Assembly: GCA_947175195.1 (NCBI GenBank)
Contig: CAMWLQ010000001.1
Span: forward strand, 1-64,000
Source: an uncultured Clostridia bacterium
Lineage (GTDB): Bacteria; Bacillota; Clostridia; Christensenellales; Pumilibacteraceae
DNA: 64,000 nt
Reading direction: 5' to 3'
The notes beneath the pieces are model-generated. The model was given only the letters and a program-made list of their open reading frames with translations, was not told the DNA's origin and made no database searches. Shown here piece by piece: positions 25,774 to 33,999 of this stretch (positions within the stretch are counted from its first letter, which is position 1; the number at the start of each line of letters is the position of its first letter). The translations under genes were made by a program, and so were the position numbers.

Positions 25774-25779
25774 GTTGAT

Positions 25780-25808
25780 AAAAGGAGTAGATTTAGCCTA
25801 CTCCTTTT
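25780..25808. terminator. Terminator after the second LRR gene
   Basis: AAAAGGAGTAG (25780-25790) pairs with CTACTCCTTTT (25798-25808): an 11-bp stem with a 7-nt loop. Confidence 0.75.
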
Positions 25809-25827
25809 AAAAATGATACACTTAAAA

Positions 25828-28800
25828 TCAGCTTTCACTTTTTGATAGCGTTCCGTCGGTACAAACAACGGTGTAATCGCCTGTAGAAGTATCCCAATTG
25901 TCAGCCTTGCTAATTGCGTTCCACTGTTCCATTGTGCCGTTAAAAGTTATACTCGTTAAACTGCTGCAACCGCAAAATGCCTGAAACAAGATAGACGTTA
26001 CACTACTCGGTATCGTCACACTCGTTAAATCACTGCAATTACGGAATGCCTCCCAGTCTATAAACATTACACCTTCGGGAATCGTTATACTTGTTAAACC
26101 TGTACAATTACAGAATGTATCCCTGCCTATATGAGTAACAGTATTAGGAATAGTTACATGCCCTGCTATTGCTAACGGCACATTTATAATTTCAGTCTTA
26201 GCTTTATTATATAATATCCCGCCTTGGCTGCTGAAAGATGGGTTACTACTATCTACATTTATGCTTGTTAAGCTATTGCAACGGGAGAATGCTCCCGCAC
26301 CGATACTCGTTACGCTGTTCCCTATCGTCACGCTCGTTAAACTATTACAATCAGCGAATGCATCCGCACCGATACTCGTTACGCTGTCAGGTATCATTAT
26401 ACTCGTTAAACTACTGCAATTACGGAATGCCTCACCCCCTATACTTGTTACACTGTCGGGTATCGTTACGCTTGTTAAACTGCTGCAACCGTAAAATACA
26501 TCATTACCAATACTCGTTACACCGTTTTGTATATTGACGCTTGTAATCCCACTTAAGCCACAAAATGCACTATTCTTGATACTCGTTACGCCGTTTGGTA
26601 TAACAAGCGTGCCTGTTATTTCATTTCCCTTTATGTACAATATTCTATTACTTGTGTAGTAAGACATAAGACTACTTAGCCCGTCTATTTCGCACCAATC
26701 TTTTAAATTTCCTGTATATGTTATACTCGCTACACTGCACCCTAAAAATGCCTCACTATTAATACTCGTTATGCTGCATCCTATCGTTATTCTCGTTAAG
26801 CAACTGCAACCTGAAAATGTCCTCCACCCGATACTCGTTACACTGTCGGGTATGGTAACACTCGTAAGACTTTTACATCCGGCAAATGCATAATCAGGTA
26901 TACTCATCACGCCGTTTGGAATTATCAATTCTCCCTTTACCTCCACACCATTTATATAAAGCAATCCACTGGCGTCCATCAGATTAACAAGCCCTTTGAT
27001 TTTGCACCAATCTACTACATTCCCCGTATATAAAATTGTTATTACAGAATCGTCATCAATAAGAAAGTTAAACGCCTCTTCACCGATACTCGTTACACTA
27101 TTAGGTATGGTAACACTCGTAATGCCGTTACATCCTCTAAATGCATAATCGGATATACTCGTCACGCCGTCGGGAATTACTAATTCGCCCTTAACATCAA
27201 CGCCGTTTATATAAAGCGACTTACCTGAAAGATAAAGATTATCAAGCCCCTGCATTTTGCACCAATCAGCAAGACTGCCGGTATATGTAATTTTCGTCAG
27301 GTTATCACAATCAAGAAACGCATACAAACCGATACTTGTTACACTGCTTGGTATTTCTATGCTTGTTAAGCCGCGGCAATAGTAGAATGCGTCGTTAGCA
27401 AGCTCTTTTACAGGTTTTTCGTTATACGTTTCGGGTATTACGATTTCGGAGCGGCACGCCGTTCCGTTGTTACTCACTATGTAATAAGTGCCGTCATTGC
27501 TAAGCGTGTACTGCAAGGTGGGTTTTTCCCAGTCGTAATCGGAATAGCCCTGCATTAAAATAGAATTTTTCAAAAGTGCAGCCGCGTTTTGCACGTCGTC
27601 AAGGTTTTCCACGTCTTGGAATTTATTGCCGACCTGCACCTTCCAGCCGTCCACGTTTCGGAATGTCGCACTTGTAAGTCCTGTTGCGAAAAACGCGTCT
27701 TTGCCTATAAATATCGTCGACGACGGAATAGTGACCGACGTCAGCGAGTGACATTCGTAAAATGATTGTTCGCATATTTCCGAAACGGAGCTGCCTATCG
27801 TGAGCGAGGACAAATTTTCGCAAGCCATAAACGCACCCTTGGCTATATAAGTTACGCCGTCGCCCATGTTCACCGTTGCCAAGTTTTCGCATGAATCGAA
27901 TGCGTACTCGCCTATCGTTTTTACGCTTTCGGCAAGGCTGACCGAATTCAAATTGTTGCAGCCGCGGAAAGACGATTTTCCTATCGTTTTCACTCCGCCC
28001 GTAATAGTAAGTGTTTCGAGAGAGGCGCAACCGTAAAATGCGCTGTCGCCGATTTCGCTCACGTCCCCGCCTATCGTTACGCTCTCCAACTGCGCATATC
28101 CGTAAAACGCGGAATCCGAAATTGTTTCGACATCCGTAATATTTGCGGTTACAAGCAGGTCGTTGTCTATATAGAGGTCCCTGCTTTTATGTTTTACGTA
28201 TGCCGTATTGTTTCCCACAATATATATGTTGCCGTCGCTGAGCGGGTTCGAAACAAAATCGATTGACGCCCAGTCGGAAACCGAGCCGTTATAGTAAATA
28301 CTTTCAAGATTAAAGCACGCATAAAAAGCCTTGTCCCCAAAGCAAGACACCGCCGCACCGACAGTAACACTTTCGAGCTTGCCGCAATTTTCAAACGTGC
28401 TTTCATCAACTGCGGTCACGCCGTCGCCCAAAACAATCTCCGTGAGGTTGGCGCAGTTATAAAACGCCCTTTTGCCTACGGTAGTTACGTTGTCCGATAT
28501 GGTGACGGATACAAGCTCCGTCGCGTTTGCAAAAGCGTTTTCCGCAATCTCTTTTACGGGCTTGCGTTTATACTCGTCGGGCACCGTAATATCGCCGGTA
28601 AGTCCGCCTATGCCTTTTACTATGTAATACGACTTATCCCCGCTCAATGCATACTCAAGCGTTTTTTCTTTAGTATTGCCGTCTATGTCGTCGCCCTTAC
28701 GGTAAACGACGTCCGCGCCCATTATGCTAAGAGATATATCGTTGCCGCTTACGGTGCCGCTTGCATACTCGTCCTTTTCGCCGCCCAATTCCGTGTACAG

Positions 28801-29067
28801 CGTTATATCGGAGTTCGACAAGGTATAGTTTCCGCTAACACCCTCGTCATCCGTCCACTTGCCGTTTTTGAACGTGATATAAAACTCATCGAATGTTTCG
28901 CCGTTTTCGTATAGATAGTACGTGCCGCCGACTTTGACGTTAGTTCCGCCGCCGTTACCGCCTTTGTCGTCCCCGCCGCAAGCGACAAACGCAAACGCGC
29001 AAGCAACGGCAACTAATATTGCAACTATAACAAGCCACAGTCTTTTTGTCCTAAACGCTTTTACCAT
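25828..29067 (-). CDS. BspA-like LRR_5 surface lipoprotein with composite repeat region
   Basis: A 1079-residue protein. The ATG at 29067 has GGAGGAAAAA immediately upstream. The signal ends in lipobox FVAC followed by GGDDKGGNGGG, so it is a lipoprotein. Residues about 50-130 form a small beta domain that may be lipocalin-like. The rest is LRR_5 units of about 23 residues. A larger module recurs at least three times, pairing an LRR with a (Y/L)TGNxxDWCxIxGL and LYINGxExxGxLVIPNGV segment. The coding DNA for the C-terminal half (about 25.85-27.4 kb) is clearly more AT-rich than the N-terminal half, which suggests that part was gained or expanded separately. It is probably an adhesin or host-contact protein. 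Confidence 0.92.
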   Translation of the reverse strand: MVKAFRTKRLWLVIVAILVAVACAFAFVACGGDDKGGNGGGTNVKVGGTYYLYENGETFDEFYITFKNGKWTDDEGVSGNYTLSNSDITLYTELGGEKDEYASGTVSGNDISLSIMGADVVYRKGDDIDGNTKEKTLEYALSGDKSYYIVKGIGGLTGDITVPDEYKRKPVKEIAENAFANATELVSVTISDNVTTVGKRAFYNCANLTEIVLGDGVTAVDESTFENCGKLESVTVGAAVSCFGDKAFYACFNLESIYYNGSVSDWASIDFVSNPLSDGNIYIVGNNTAYVKHKSRDLYIDNDLLVTANITDVETISDSAFYGYAQLESVTIGGDVSEIGDSAFYGCASLETLTITGGVKTIGKSSFRGCNNLNSVSLAESVKTIGEYAFDSCENLATVNMGDGVTYIAKGAFMACENLSSLTIGSSVSEICEQSFYECHSLTSVTIPSSTIFIGKDAFFATGLTSATFRNVDGWKVQVGNKFQDVENLDDVQNAAALLKNSILMQGYSDYDWEKPTLQYTLSNDGTYYIVSNNGTACRSEIVIPETYNEKPVKELANDAFYYCRGLTSIEIPSSVTSIGLYAFLDCDNLTKITYTGSLADWCKMQGLDNLYLSGKSLYINGVDVKGELVIPDGVTSISDYAFRGCNGITSVTIPNSVTSIGEEAFNFLIDDDSVITILYTGNVVDWCKIKGLVNLMDASGLLYINGVEVKGELIIPNGVMSIPDYAFAGCKSLTSVTIPDSVTSIGWRTFSGCSCLTRITIGCSITSINSEAFLGCSVASITYTGNLKDWCEIDGLSSLMSYYTSNRILYIKGNEITGTLVIPNGVTSIKNSAFCGLSGITSVNIQNGVTSIGNDVFYGCSSLTSVTIPDSVTSIGGEAFRNCSSLTSIMIPDSVTSIGADAFADCNSLTSVTIGNSVTSIGAGAFSRCNSLTSINVDSSNPSFSSQGGILYNKAKTEIINVPLAIAGHVTIPNTVTHIGRDTFCNCTGLTSITIPEGVMFIDWEAFRNCSDLTSVTIPSSVTSILFQAFCGCSSLTSITFNGTMEQWNAISKADNWDTSTGDYTVVCTDGTLSKSES

Positions 29068-29076
29068 TTTTTCCTC

Positions 29077-29213
29077 CAAAACAAAAAGTGCGTCCATCAA
29101 GAACGCACTCCAACAGTACGCTCCCGATTGTTGCCACACAATATCTCCACACAAGAGTATAGGAGTGTACGTATTGGTAGTTGTACACTCTTGTGTGAAT
29201 TATTATGTGGCAA
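29077..29213 (-). promoter_or_regulatory. Attenuator-like 5' leader of the second LRR gene
   Basis: The predicted leader starts near 29211. It first forms a long interrupted hairpin: TTGCCACA/TGTGGCAA ends (29131-29138/29206-29213) with an inner CACACAAGAGT/ACTCTTGTGTG stem (29148-29158/29187-29197). A second hairpin, AGTGCGT/ACGCACT (29109-29087), is followed in the RNA by UUUUUGUUUU, the form of an intrinsic terminator, and then by the ribosome binding site. A CACTCC segment within the first hairpin could pair with the 5' arm of the second. The switch is inference. Confidence 0.5.
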
Positions 29214-29217
29214 TGAT

Positions 29218-29246
29218 ATGATAACAAACATTCACTTAAAAGTCAA
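29218..29246 (-). promoter_or_regulatory. Promoter of the second LRR gene
   Basis: On the minus strand TTGACT (29246-29241), 17 nt, TATCAT (29223-29218). Confidence 0.75.
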
Positions 29247-29341
29247 TAATATTTTGAAATTAAAAAACAAGCACCTCACCGCAAATAGTGAAAGTGCTTG
29301 GACTTATTATTGATTATTTGTGGCGGCTGTCGCCGCATTAA

Positions 29342-29449
29342 CGATGAGATTCTTCACGGCGCGCTCCGCGCTTGTTCAGAATGACAAAAAAGTTTTTGCT
29401 GTTCATAAATTACTTTTGTCATTCCGAGCAACGCGAGGAATCTCATCCT
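29342..29449. repeat. Inverted-repeat intergenic element
   Basis: GATGAGATTC...CAGAATGACAAAA at the left end faces TTTTGTCATTCC...GAATCTCATC at the right end, making one imperfect hairpin of about 105 bp. The right arm matches 8325-8355. The gap 29214-29486 holds only this, the LRR promoter and a GAATT-rich stretch. Confidence 0.65.
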
Positions 29450-29454
29450 TATTT

Positions 29455-29486
29455 TTAATTCTTAATTCTGCATTCTGAATTCCGAA
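29455..29486. repeat. GAATT-rich dispersed repeat
   Basis: TTAATTCTTAATTCTG... and GAATTCCGAATT. Similar degenerate stretches lie at 7577-7592, 12600-12617, 15790-15802, 22828-22855, 33123-33152, 35616-35655, 36990-37020 and 48326-48340, nearly all at gene ends. Confidence 0.5.
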
Positions 29487-32400
29487 TTATTTAAAATACT
29501 TAACGCCCGACTCGAACAAACGCATATCCGACTTAGCGTAACACTCTATCGTGTTTTTGAGCAAAAATTCGCCCGTGCGTTCGCTGTGTCCCATTTTGCC
29601 GAGCACCCTGCCGTCCGCACTTACAATACCCTCTATCGCGAGCATAGATCCGCTTGGATTGTACGCGCTTGCCATTGTCGCGTTGCCGTCCATATCGCAG
29701 TACTGCGTTGCTATTTGTCCGTTCTTTACAAGCTCTTCTATAACGTCCGCGCCCGCCGAGAGCTTGCCTTCGCCGCAGCTTACGGGCACTTGATACACGT
29801 CGCCGACCTTTAGCTGTTTCAACCACGGACTGAACGTAGAACACACACGTATATCTATAAGTCTTGATACGTGCCTGCCTACGTTGTTTAACGTAAGCAC
29901 AGGATCGGTGTTTTGCGGCGCGTGTATATGTCCGCTCGGCAACAGTCCCGATTTTATCAAAGCGTTAAAGCCGCCGCCCAAGCCGATTGCAAGCCCGTCG
30001 CGCTTGTACAGCATATTTTCCACCGCCTCGGCAATCACCGGATCGCACAGCAACGCCGCAATCGAATCGGCGCCGTCCGAATATCCGCCGGGGAGCGCAA
30101 GGATATTACATGCTTTAATCGCATCCGCCATTGCCTTGACACATTCTTCCATGTCGTTTTTGTCGCGGTTGCGCACAACAAAGATTTGCGGCTGCGCCCC
30201 CGCAAGCTCGAATCTTCTTGCAATATCCGTTTCGCCGTTCGTCCCATCGAATACGGGTATAAACACTTTTATTCCTTGCGGCTTGGATTTTGAGCGTTTG
30301 CGCTTACCGCCCTTGCCCGCATAGTCGGCGTTGTATATTGTTTCCTCCGCCTGTGCGGTAGTAGGATATACGCTCTCGGACGTGCGCGTAAAGCTGTCCA
30401 AAAGCTTATTGCCGTCAACCTTTTTGCCGTCGTACACAACGTCCGTCCCGTCCGCCGTGCGCGTTATGCTCGCGCCGAACAAAAAGTCGGGCTCGGCTGT
30501 GGTAAGACCCAAAAAGTCGAGGTCGTAGCCGAAAAAGTCGTCGCCCGTGCGCGCCGCGAAAATTATGTCGCCTTCGCTTTCCTCGAACAAGTTCCTGTCC
30601 GCGGACGCAAAAGCAAAGCCCAAGCCGCCGCCGAAACATGATTTGGCTACCGTAGCCGCCGCGCCGCCGCGCTCTACAACCGCCGCGGTCGTCACGTTTT
30701 GCCTGCCTATCTCGCCCGCAAGCAGCATTAAAAAGTCGCAAAGGTTGTCAAAATCGGGCACGCCGTACTCGTCGCGTTTCAGCCTGTAACGGTACACGCG
30801 TTCGCCCTTCGCCTTAAACGTATTGTCCACAATGACCGCGCTGTCGGCTACGCCCAGCCCGAACGCGATAAGCGTGGGCGGGACGGTAAGTTTTTCAAAC
30901 GTTCCCGACATGCAATCATTGCCGCCTATTGCCGCGCGTTTTAAATTAAGCTGCGCTGTGAGTGCGCCGAGTAGTGCGCTCATAGGCGCGCCCCACTTTT
31001 CCGCATCGGTACAGCGCGCGAAAAATTCCTGCAATGAAAGATAAATATGATCGAGCCGCACGCCCGCCGCCGCCAGCTTTTCCACCGCGAGTATGACCGA
31101 ATACATACCGCCGATAAACGGCGACCGAGGCAACACCGCCGACATACCGTGCGCGCATACCGTGCACATATCGGTGTCGGTGGGAATTTTTGCAGCCATG
31201 ACCTCGGTGGGCGTCAGTTGCTTTTTGCCGCCCAACGGCATGAACACACTGTTGCCGCCGACTGTGGAATCGAACATCTCCGACAAGCCTTTTTGCGAGC
31301 ACACGTTGATGTCGCCGAGTATGTCGCTCAAAAGACCCGTATAATCGCCCTTGGCGTACATTGCGGCGCGCTTGTGCTCGAGCATGCCGAAATAATCCGC
31401 TTTGGGATCTTTAATCAGCGCGGTAGCCTCACGCCGCACGCCGTTGCTGTCCAAAAACCTGCGTTCCAAATCGACAATCATATTGCCGTTTAGGAACATT
31501 CTCAGCCTGTCGTTGTCGGTAACTTTGGCTATTACGGTTGCGTCGACGTTTTCACCGTGGCACAGCTCGGTCACGGTATCGAGGTCGTCCGCCGCGATTA
31601 CGATTGCCAAGCGCTCCGAGCCCTCCGAAATCGCAAGCTCGGTAGCGGAATGCGCAGCGCATTTTTGCGGTATGGAGGTAAGCTCTATATCAACACTCGA
31701 CGAAAGCTCGCCTAATGCCACTGCAACACCGCCCGCGCCGCACGCCTTGCCGCGCTTGATAAGCCGTGCAAATTCGCCGCTTTTCATAAGCCGCTGCAGC
31801 TTGCGTGCCGTCGTAGCACCAGACGCTCCGCCTATAAGCAGCACCAAGTCGCCCGCCCGCGGCATGTCGCGCACCACGCTTGACTGCGGCGCCGCGCCTA
31901 CGACAAAGCTCGTTTCCGGCCGCTGTGCCGCATAACCCGAATGATAGTACTCGCGCGCCTCGCCCGTGGGCAAGCCCATTCGGTTGGCATACGACGAATA
32001 ACCGTTTGCAAAACGCTCGTTTTCGCTCGCACCGCCGCTTACGCGCATAGCTTGATATGCGTATACCCTGCCCGAAATCGGTCCGAATACGGCTCTGCCC
32101 AAGCATGTTGCGCCGCCGCCCGACGGCTCGATTTCGGTCGGTCGGTTGTTCGTTTCGTTTTTAAAAAGTATATACCACGGCTCGATTGTGCCGTCACGCT
32201 TTACCACGTCCTGCGTGATTGTGCAGGCGTTGTTCTCTTGCGAAATATCCTGCGCGGACGCAAAGCCCTTTTCGCGCAGCACCTTTGCGCCGATAGTCGC
32301 AACGTCCATAAGCGACGGGTATTTGTCGTCCCTGCCGTCGTACAAGTGATTGAACAGCTCGGTATAGTCGGCGTATGCCTGCGCTATGTGCGGATTATTC

Positions 32401-32621
32401 GATTTGATTTTTGTTTTGAGCGCCGTCGTAAACGTTGTGTGACGACATGACCAGTATGCGTCTATGACCTTCAGCTCGGTGTACGTCGGCTCCCTGCGCT
32501 GACCGCGAAAGTACGATTGCACAAAAACAAGGTCGTCGAGGCTCATTGTAAACCCCTGTTCCTTGTGCAGCGCCGACAGCGCGGCGTATGACTTTTGCGT
32601 AAAGCCGTCCGCCATTCGCAC
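29487..32621 (-). CDS. PurL-like protein (FGAM synthase homologue) with degenerate active sites
   Basis: A 1044-codon intact frame homologous to clostridial large-type phosphoribosylformylglycinamidine synthase; the last 50 residues (SGSMLAIEGIVSADGRVLG, FESGVKYFK) are clear family sequence. The family's N-terminal PurS-like domain is missing. Signature residues are lost: SDHCRH is SCRH (58-61), NETHNHPTEIEPFGG is NETNNRPTEIEPSGG (155-169), and the Gly-rich ATP loop near 264-272 is deleted. In the glutaminase domain the catalytic Cys of GICNGFQ is Gly882 (GLGGGFN), and the His of SHGEG is Cys949 (SCGEG). It is therefore unlikely to make FGAM from glutamine. No ATG suits the start: GGAGG at 32709-32713 precedes in-frame ATA/ATT codons, while the nearest GTG (32621) lacks a site. 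It is a pseudoenzyme or an unusual paralogue. Confidence 0.85.
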   Translation of the reverse strand: MRMADGFTQKSYAALSALHKEQGFTMSLDDLVFVQSYFRGQRREPTYTELKVIDAYWSCRHTTFTTALKTKIKSNNPHIAQAYADYTELFNHLYDGRDDKYPSLMDVATIGAKVLREKGFASAQDISQENNACTITQDVVKRDGTIEPWYILFKNETNNRPTEIEPSGGGATCLGRAVFGPISGRVYAYQAMRVSGGASENERFANGYSSYANRMGLPTGEAREYYHSGYAAQRPETSFVVGAAPQSSVVRDMPRAGDLVLLIGGASGATTARKLQRLMKSGEFARLIKRGKACGAGGVAVALGELSSSVDIELTSIPQKCAAHSATELAISEGSERLAIVIAADDLDTVTELCHGENVDATVIAKVTDNDRLRMFLNGNMIVDLERRFLDSNGVRREATALIKDPKADYFGMLEHKRAAMYAKGDYTGLLSDILGDINVCSQKGLSEMFDSTVGGNSVFMPLGGKKQLTPTEVMAAKIPTDTDMCTVCAHGMSAVLPRSPFIGGMYSVILAVEKLAAAGVRLDHIYLSLQEFFARCTDAEKWGAPMSALLGALTAQLNLKRAAIGGNDCMSGTFEKLTVPPTLIAFGLGVADSAVIVDNTFKAKGERVYRYRLKRDEYGVPDFDNLCDFLMLLAGEIGRQNVTTAAVVERGGAAATVAKSCFGGGLGFAFASADRNLFEESEGDIIFAARTGDDFFGYDLDFLGLTTAEPDFLFGASITRTADGTDVVYDGKKVDGNKLLDSFTRTSESVYPTTAQAEETIYNADYAGKGGKRKRSKSKPQGIKVFIPVFDGTNGETDIARRFELAGAQPQIFVVRNRDKNDMEECVKAMADAIKACNILALPGGYSDGADSIAALLCDPVIAEAVENMLYKRDGLAIGLGGGFNALIKSGLLPSGHIHAPQNTDPVLTLNNVGRHVSRLIDIRVCSTFSPWLKQLKVGDVYQVPVSCGEGKLSAGADVIEELVKNGQIATQYCDMDGNATMASAYNPSGSMLAIEGIVSADGRVLGKMGHSERTGEFLLKNTIECYAKSDMRLFESGVKYFK

Positions 32622-32724
32622 CGGCTCGAACGGCGCATCGTTTAATTGCGCCGTAGGAGTATCGTTATTTGCTTGCCTTTCGGCATGAATACGTTTAATT
32701 ATAATAAGCCTCCGCGATATAGTC

Positions 32725-33024
32725 CTACACTATAAGCTTAAAGTACTCCACAAGCGTTTTGCCGCCTTTGACCTTGAGCGCGTAGCTCGTTCCGTTGTGC
32801 GTAAAGCACACCTTTTTGCCGAACAGTCCCGTCACCTTAAGGTCTTGCAATTTATCTATGGAATCGGAAAACACCTTTTGCATACGGTCTTGCACCAGCG
32901 TTACGATTTCGCCGTTGACGCAAAGCAGGTACGGCTTGCCGTCCGCGCCGACAACCTCGGACGCTATGCCCGCGTCGTCGGCATACCCGCAAGTTATAAG
33001 ATGTTGTAATAATTCGTTGTTCAT
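32725..33024 (-). CDS. Small hypothetical protein upstream of the PurL-like gene
   Basis: A 99-residue soluble protein with no motif I recognise. Beta-strand-rich segments (KPYLLCVNGEIVTLV, KKVCFTHNGTSYALKV) and a helical N-terminus suggest a small alpha+beta fold, perhaps PH-like. AAGGAG sits 7 nt before the ATG, with a TTGACA-N17-TATACT promoter upstream. It lies 103 bp before the first possible GTG of the PurL-like gene, so the two probably form one transcript. Confidence 0.7.
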   Translation of the reverse strand: MNNELLQHLITCGYADDAGIASEVVGADGKPYLLCVNGEIVTLVQDRMQKVFSDSIDKLQDLKVTGLFGKKVCFTHNGTSYALKVKGGKTLVEYFKLIV

Positions 33025-33048
33025 TTGTAACTCCTTGTTATTAATATA

Positions 33049-33077
33049 AGTATAATTTATTTAACTGACGTTGTCAA
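33049..33077 (-). promoter_or_regulatory. Promoter of the small gene and PurL-like gene
   Basis: On the minus strand TTGACA (33077-33072), 17 nt, TATACT (33054-33049). Confidence 0.8.
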
Positions 33078-33164
33078 TAGAATTTGCTATACGCCTTTTG
33101 CGCGGAGTAACAAAAAATCATTTTAATTCCGCATTCATAATTCCGAATTATTTTCAAAACTCTA

Positions 33165-33193
33165 TTGACTATCCCATATAATTGTTGTATAAT
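33165..33193 (+). promoter_or_regulatory. Promoter of the phosphatase-kinase operon
   Basis: TTGACT (33165-33170), 17 nt, TATAAT (33188-33193). The leader of about 45 nt ends in CGGAGTAATT before the ATG at 33246. Confidence 0.85.
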
Positions 33194-33245
33194 GCAGTAT
33201 GTGTATAAGTATACGTATAAGTATATACCGCACAACGGAGTAATT

Positions 33246-33998
33246 ATGAAACTACTGACAAGTTCTATCTGCAAGCAGGGTGGACGGGAATACAACCAAG
33301 ACTACCTCGACCAAATAGTATCCGACGACGGCGCGTGCCTTGTTGTGTGCGACGGATTGGGGTCGTACTACGGCAGCGAGGTTGCAAGCCGCACCTGCGC
33401 CACGCACATAATCGACGCGTACTCGCAAGTAAAGCAGGTCGATCCAGAACGCGCGGTCAAGCCCGAATATTGCCAGAGCTATATTCAGTCGGCGCACAAC
33501 CGCGTGGTGGACGAAAAAGAGCGCAACGCTAAAATTCGCTCGTCCTGCACCACTGTCGCGTGCGTGACGACCGACTTTAACTCGACGGTCATTTCGCATA
33601 TCGGCGATACGCGCGTGTATTTCTTTAAGAACAACAAGCTGCACTTTCAGACCAAGGACCATTCCCTGTCGCAAATCGCGGTGGAAATGGGCAAAATTCC
33701 GCTGCGCGATATACGCTCGGACAAAGACCAAAACAAGCTGACGCGCGTGCTCGGCTCGGACTATTACATTCCGCCCGACTGCGACATCTATAACAATCCC
33801 CTTCAGCCCGGTGACGCGTTCATCCTTTGCTCGGACGGATTTTGGGAGTACGTGTACGAAGAGGAAATGGAAGAGGATTTGCTCTCTTCCGCTACGCCAG
33901 AAGAGGCGCTGGCGAAGATGGAACAGCGCTTACTCTCCCGTGTAACCAAGTATAACGATAACTATTCCGCCATTGTTGCTATGGTCAAAGAAGGATAG
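33246..33998 (+). CDS. PP2C-family protein serine/threonine phosphatase
   Basis: A 250-residue metal-dependent phosphatase. The metal-binding aspartates appear in NQDY (after GGRE), VVCDGLGSYYG, SHIGDTRVY, ILCSDGFWEY and DNYSAIV, in the order and spacing of the PppA/Stp group. The usual DGMGG is DGLGS here. There is no membrane segment, so it is cytosolic. The ATG at 33246 has CGGAG upstream; an in-frame TTG at 33165 is the -35 box and is rejected. Its stop is one base before the kinase ATG, so the pair are translationally coupled and should oppose each other on shared targets. Confidence 0.94.
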   Translation: MKLLTSSICKQGGREYNQDYLDQIVSDDGACLVVCDGLGSYYGSEVASRTCATHIIDAYSQVKQVDPERAVKPEYCQSYIQSAHNRVVDEKERNAKIRSSCTTVACVTTDFNSTVISHIGDTRVYFFKNNKLHFQTKDHSLSQIAVEMGKIPLRDIRSDKDQNKLTRVLGSDYYIPPDCDIYNNPLQPGDAFILCSDGFWEYVYEEEMEEDLLSSATPEEALAKMEQRLLSRVTKYNDNYSAIVAMVKEG

Positions 33999-33999
33999 A

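Noticed and set aside
29487..32621. Frameshift or stop-interrupted purL pseudogene
   Set aside because: No stop or frameshift occurs in 1044 codons and the C-terminus is well conserved, so it is treated as an intact but altered gene.
33165..33245. In-frame extension of the PP2C phosphatase to a TTG at 33165
   Set aside because: The TTG begins a TTGACT-N17-TATAAT promoter; the ATG at 33246 has a good ribosome binding site.
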